From Oenanthe sinensis (Eukaryota; Streptophyta; Magnoliopsida; Apiales; Apiaceae), in assembly GCA_028671895.1 (NCBI GenBank), contig CM053810.1, positions 66,217,501 through 66,281,500 of the forward strand: a DNA stretch of 64,000 nt, written 5' to 3'. Below, piece after piece: positions 60,201 through 64,000 of this stretch. Below the pieces are notes generated by a model. That model searched no databases. It saw nothing but the letters and a program-made list of their open reading frames with translations, and had not been told where the DNA came from. Each line of letters opens with the position of its first letter. The first letter of the stretch is position 1. Position numbers and translations under genes: made by a program.

Positions 60201-60513
60201 AAGAATTTGTTAATATAATGGCAGGCTCATATCAGTAAAAAAACAGCTGGTTTTGTGCATTGTATAGCGAGCAATGGAGCTCAAAACCCGGAAAGAACAT
60301 CACTTTAACCTACTTCATTCCATAATCAAAGTCAAAGTTGACAAAAAGAGCAATGAAATATCAATATAAGAAATCAAGCAGGTGATCAGAAGCAAAAAAA
60401 AGGCACACTGCACTAGTTATCACCTGTGCAGGTAATGAAAGTACCACCTTCATTTCATCTAACATTGCTCCCTCGTCCATCAAATTCATACTTTTAATCC
60501 CTTCTTCGCCCAT
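57255..60513 (-). CDS. BED finger/hAT transposase-derived protein (RICESLEEPER/DAYSLEEPER-like), probably domesticated
   Basis: Five exons (60513-60424, 60159-59823, 59626-58864, 58724-57484 and 57385-57255) join to an unbroken 853-aa frame. Exons 1-2 encode MGEEGIKSMNLMDEG and a Ser/Pro-rich region. Residues 152-217 are a 33-aa unit in tandem. The BED zinc finger follows (CNTC...HSHMQRC, Cys232, Cys235, His253, Cys257). The hAT core has KSYMAITAHYIDEAW and WKSTLLMLQTALLY, and the dimerisation region (about 720-805) has FDILNWWKANGLKFPTLQKIALDILVIPAS. The tail is strongly acidic (DDEDEEEAQDEDEND). The usual catalytic Asp of the TTDLW motif is Lys (TTKIW, residue 366), so transposition is unlikely. 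No terminal inverted repeats were seen around the gene. Domesticated hAT proteins act as DNA-binding regulators; that role is inferred here. Intron 3 uses a GC donor. Confidence 0.85.
59403..59600 (-). repeat. 99-bp coding tandem duplication in the hAT-derived gene
   Basis: Two 33-codon units (59600-59502 and 59501-59403) encode related segments, KTPSQVVAPSN...STPSGASH and KSPTQVAVPSN...STPSGASH. Both end just before a Trp-containing stretch (MIWG/IVWT). The second unit runs directly into the BED finger. Confidence 0.9.
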
Positions 60514-60976
60514 ATCTGTAAGCATTAGGGCACATTGTAATTTCTATCACCCCCAATCGGAAACTTATTTATTTAATGAACAGTAATGGGTAAGAAGTAA
60601 TAAATAATGCATGATAAATACTACTTAAAAACTTTTTCCCACACCAAATCAAGAATGGTGCTACCAAATAAATACCCACAATCAAGAAAACAACATTAAC
60701 ATCTCATAACCGCAACACAATCAAAAAACTTAACATCAATTAATGACTTGCCCTCATTTATTCAAACCCTAACTAATAAATCCTTAATCTTTTCAATCCT
60801 AGCTAAAATCCTATGCATTTCAAATCTACTTAATGTGCCTTATAATTATTACATAACATTTGTTAATGTAGAATAGATACACACACAAACAAAGTTAAAA
60901 ATCACATCTTTATTATAAAACAAGTAGAGAAAAGTGTTACTCACTTATGAAAGATGGAGAGATTGCGCAAGGGAGA

Positions 60977-60989
60977 GGGGGGGGGGGGG
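60977..60989 (+). repeat. Poly-G run of 13
   Basis: An uninterrupted G tract follows GGGAGA about 460 bp upstream of the hAT-derived ATG, in its presumed leader or promoter. Confidence 0.9.
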
Positions 60990-61913
60990 TGCAAGTAATC
61001 AACTTTCCACGATCACAAATAGAACAAATTATGTGTACATGTGTGTGTTTATGTGGATCTTTGAAATTTATGCTGTTTGAGAGGCAAATTATGAACAAAT
61101 AGAACTATTCTCTCTCGTTAACAGGGAAGATGGGTAATATTAATATGAATCGCATGAAACATCCTAGTCTTGTTTTGGTCAAATTGGTTTTCAATTATAT
61201 TATATTACAACCTATTGTCATTTTAAATTTTTAATATTACGGAGTACTTTCAAAATTGAATTCAGTAAAAAAAAAAATCTAAATGCACTCCAGGTTTTCT
61301 TTGTCCACTCAAAATTAATTACCAATTTTATAATACACTATATTCATGAAATCTTATATAAACATTTAATAAGATATCCTTACCTTATATATAGTCCTTT
61401 ATTAATAAGATATATTTACCTTATTTAAATCAATTAACTATCAAAATATATAAACTAAACAAAGAATTAGTCCATGAAATTTTATATAATTCTAATTATA
61501 AAATATTTATATAATGATTTTAAATTAATATATTTATAAATTTTATCTCTTTATTATTTTTATTAATATCAGTTAAATTATTGCTCAATTAAATTTATAA
61601 CAAAAACTAATATAATAAAATTGAATTTATAAAACTAATTATTAAATTTATTTTAATTATATTTTTAACTGTTTTTATAATTCATATAGAAAATAGAGTA
61701 AAACATAAATTATCATAAAAACATAGTCTTGAATTTATCATGTACATTTTTAATATAAATTAATTATCATAACTTTAAAAGTTGATTTATATATAAATTA
61801 TTTATTAATTATCATATATAATATAAAAACTGTTTTATGTACAGAATTAATATTTTTTCCAATAAAATTATGTAGTCTAGCGGAATCTTTGAACTGTCAC
61901 GTATATTAATATA

Positions 61914-61918
<5 letters not shown>

Positions 61919-61959
<41 letters not shown>
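61919..61959. repeat. (AT)n microsatellite, about 20 repeats
   Basis: A perfect AT dinucleotide tract follows shorter ATATATTA repeats. It is a likely length polymorphism. Confidence 0.95.
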
Positions 61960-61961
<2 letters not shown>

Positions 61962-62378
61962 GTTGTTATATTTAATTATTTTTATTCATGATGTAAAAAT
62001 TTAATTTTTTTATTACAGGAACAATTGTTTAATTATGAATAAAAAAGAAAAATCTCGTGTAAATTTTTATTCACATGCAATTTATTTTTGATTATTTTTT
62101 ATATTTCTTTTTGTTAAAACGGTAATATAAGCTTAAATTGAAAAACTAATTTTTTTACTAACTTGAAAACCCTAAAACTAAATAAAATAATATATTCATA
62201 TGATAATATGGAGTATATTCATATGAATTTTTTAAAGCAATTGGAATGTGATTGTTCATAGTATAATTCATATCGTATAAAATATGAAATTTATATAATT
62301 AAAATTAAAATATTAAATTTAATAATATGAATAATTATATTATTATTATTATTAATTTTGTGTAGATTATTTATATGA

Positions 62379-62512
62379 ATATATTATTATTTATTTTTAA
62401 AATATTATATTCATATTTTTATTCATATTTATATTATTATAATAAATATATTATTATTTATTTTTAAAATATTATATTCATATTTTTATTCATATTTATA
62501 TTATTATAATAA
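62379..62512. repeat. Tandem duplication, 67-bp unit x2
   Basis: The unit starting AATATATTATTATTTATT recurs exactly 67 bp later, apparently without change, and a third, diverged start follows. It is AT-rich and in an intergenic region. Confidence 0.9.
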
Positions 62513-63585
62513 ATATATTACTATTATTTAGTACAACTTTAATTAATAATCAAAATTACCATAAACGAGGCACAAAAAAATTAATGCATAAAAAGATTTA
62601 TTAGAGTCAAAGTTACCATAAAAAGACATAAGAAAATTAATGCATAAAAGGATTTATAAGTAATTTGCACTAATTTGTCCAAGTGTATCTGCGGTTAGCA
62701 ATAGCGGATTAAATTAGTTGTTTTGACTAGCGGATTGAATTAGCTTGTTTTGTATGAAACTGTTTGGTAATTAGCTGTTTAAGTTAGTTGTTTGTGACAC
62801 ATTATATACTTCTAATGCAAAAAGTTCCTAAAAGTAACTTTTTCAAAATTAGTTTTTTCACCTCAATAAGCTATTTAAATCCGCTAACTACTAAACACAT
62901 ATGATTTATATGGTCAAACCTCTATTTTGCCTCAAACCTTGATTTTACCTCAAACCTCTAATTTCCAAACACGGGATTATCGAGTGCATTTAGCAACCCA
63001 AAAAAAACCTCAACATATGTTATTTTACTACAGTATCTATTACCTAGCCCTAGCGTAAGATATGTAATAAATATATATTTTAAGTAGTAATGAAATTAAT
63101 ACACTCATTTGATTATTATATCTTTTTTATGAATTCACGTTGTCTAGATACATAAGTGTTTTGTTTTAGATCTTTGCAAAGATAAATGCTTTATTTATCG
63201 AAAATCAAAGCCTCAGTTTACATGTTACTGTGTAAATTTGTTAATGATATGCAGGATGCAAATTTCACCACAAAAGTCTGGTTATATGCAGTATTTAAGC
63301 TACTAAGCTGAGTAGACAATGAAATTGAAGAATCAAGACCATACTTGCACATACTATTGACTATTAAGAAGCAGCAGAAGAAGAAATCTGAGATGTTTAA
63401 TATGTCATAGTGACTAATAGGCTAGTAGCATACTACACTATTGTGCAGAAGCCGCTATGCTGTCTATCATTTAAATTACGAGATACGATAGAATTTTAAT
63501 GCATAAATAGCCATGGTGGATTTCTACAGTAAACCATTGTTTTATCAACTTCAGCAGATCACTTTCAATTCAAGTTTGTAGCTTA

Positions 63586-64000
63586 TCATATGCAGCTTGC
63601 CCTCATTGCTCTCTCCTTTTCCTGCATGCTGTAAAGACGAGTGAGATGCTTTTGACCTTTGAGATGCTGATTAAATGCATCTTCGTTCATGCACCAGATT
63701 TCACAAAGTCCACACCATGGATGTTCAGTGGCTCTGTCTCCATTTTTCTGTCCGGCTTCTATAGCTTGTAATTTAGCCTTGTGCTTTTGACCCTGGTAAT
63801 GCATCTTCAGTGCATCTTCATGCGAGCACAGAATTTGACATAGGTCACACCTTAGTTGCTTGTTTCCTTGCTCCCCGCCATTGCCATTTTTCCTATCTGT
63901 CTTCAGCAGCTGCAGTTTAGCCTTGTGTTTGTGACCTTTCAGGTGTTGCTTCAGACAGAAGGGGCCAGTACAGGGTACTTCACATAGCTTGCAAAACATA
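63586..64000 (-). CDS. U1-type C2H2 zinc-finger protein, 3' end only (runs off the window)
   Basis: The - strand is open from the window edge to a stop at 63586-63588. The visible 137 residues hold three similar matrin/U1-type fingers of about 27 aa: CKLCEVPCTG...HLKGHKHKAKL, CDLCQILCSHEDAL...HYQGQKHKAKL and CGLCEIWCMNEDAF...HLKGQKHLTRL. Each has the C-x2-C...H-x5-H spacing (C..C, H-LKGHK-H) typical of double-stranded RNA-binding or spliceosomal U1C-like fingers. Linkers are Lys/Asn/Gly-rich. A Met opens the visible part, but the frame continues to the edge, so the true start may be outside. Some plant proteins with such repeats also carry a nuclease-like N-terminal domain (recalled for At5g61190), which cannot be judged here. 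Confidence 0.8.
   Translation of the reverse strand, partial: MFCKLCEVPCTGPFCLKQHLKGHKHKAKLQLLKTDRKNGNGGEQGNKQLRCDLCQILCSHEDALKMHYQGQKHKAKLQAIEAGQKNGDRATEHPWCGLCEIWCMNEDAFNQHLKGQKHLTRLYSMQEKERAMRASCI

Larger units (their letters stand above)
60514..63585. other. AT-rich intergenic region with microsatellite and tandem repeats
   Basis: It holds the upstream region of the hAT-derived gene, then extremely AT-rich DNA with the (AT)n tract (61919-61959) and a 67-bp tandem repeat (62379-62512). A possible hAT-like MITE relic lies near 62690-62900, where GCGGTTAGCAATAGCGG faces TCCGCTAACTACT. No gene was seen. Confidence 0.5.

Overview
The window is plant nuclear DNA, probably from a eudicot. The evidence is GT-AG introns at almost every gene, AT-rich intergenic DNA, plant-only families (PIF-type bHLH, remorin, CLE peptide, DUF863, plant calmodulin-binding domain) and plant-type short transposons (a Harbinger-like MITE, a hAT-like MITE and a TS-type SINE). 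The species cannot be fixed; the SINE fits, but does not prove, an asterid.

Layout on the + strand: the 3' part of a coiled-coil (myosin-tail-like) gene (1-3047), a SNAP25-type Qb+Qc SNARE (4973-6866) and a one-exon CLE peptide gene (8405-8674). The - strand then carries a nine-exon GH79 heparanase-like gene (10820-14509) and a 24-exon SNF2 helicase plus HNH nuclease of the ZRANB3 type (17119-29981). Next on + are a remorin (32103-34023) and a PIF7/UNE10-like bHLH factor (35491-38036). On - is a plant calmodulin-binding protein (39971-41356). A small single-pass membrane protein follows on + (44909-45334). The rest are on -: a DUF863 protein (46448-49184), a dCTP pyrophosphatase-like gene whose frame is broken (54745-55335), a five-exon BED/hAT transposase-derived gene (57255-60513) and the end of a gene with three U1-type C2H2 zinc fingers (63586 to the window edge).

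Gene models were built by hand from splice sites, reading frame and family similarity. Seven spliced models close to an exact multiple of three: SNARE 303 aa, heparanase 540 aa, ZRANB3-like 1271 aa, remorin 283 aa, PIF 404 aa, DUF863 783 aa and hAT-derived 853 aa.

The genes are not one pathway. From memory, they match the neighbourhood kept twice in Arabidopsis chromosome 5 (around At5g078xx and At5g612xx), so the window looks like an ancestral gene block rather than a functional cluster. The most unusual points are the hAT-derived gene, which is intact although its usual catalytic Asp is Lys; the frameshifted pyrophosphatase; a PIF model whose start codon is split by an intron, with a G-box in the first exon; and a hAT-like MITE about 135 bp upstream of the ZRANB3-like start codon. 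I found no clear sign of an entirely new system.
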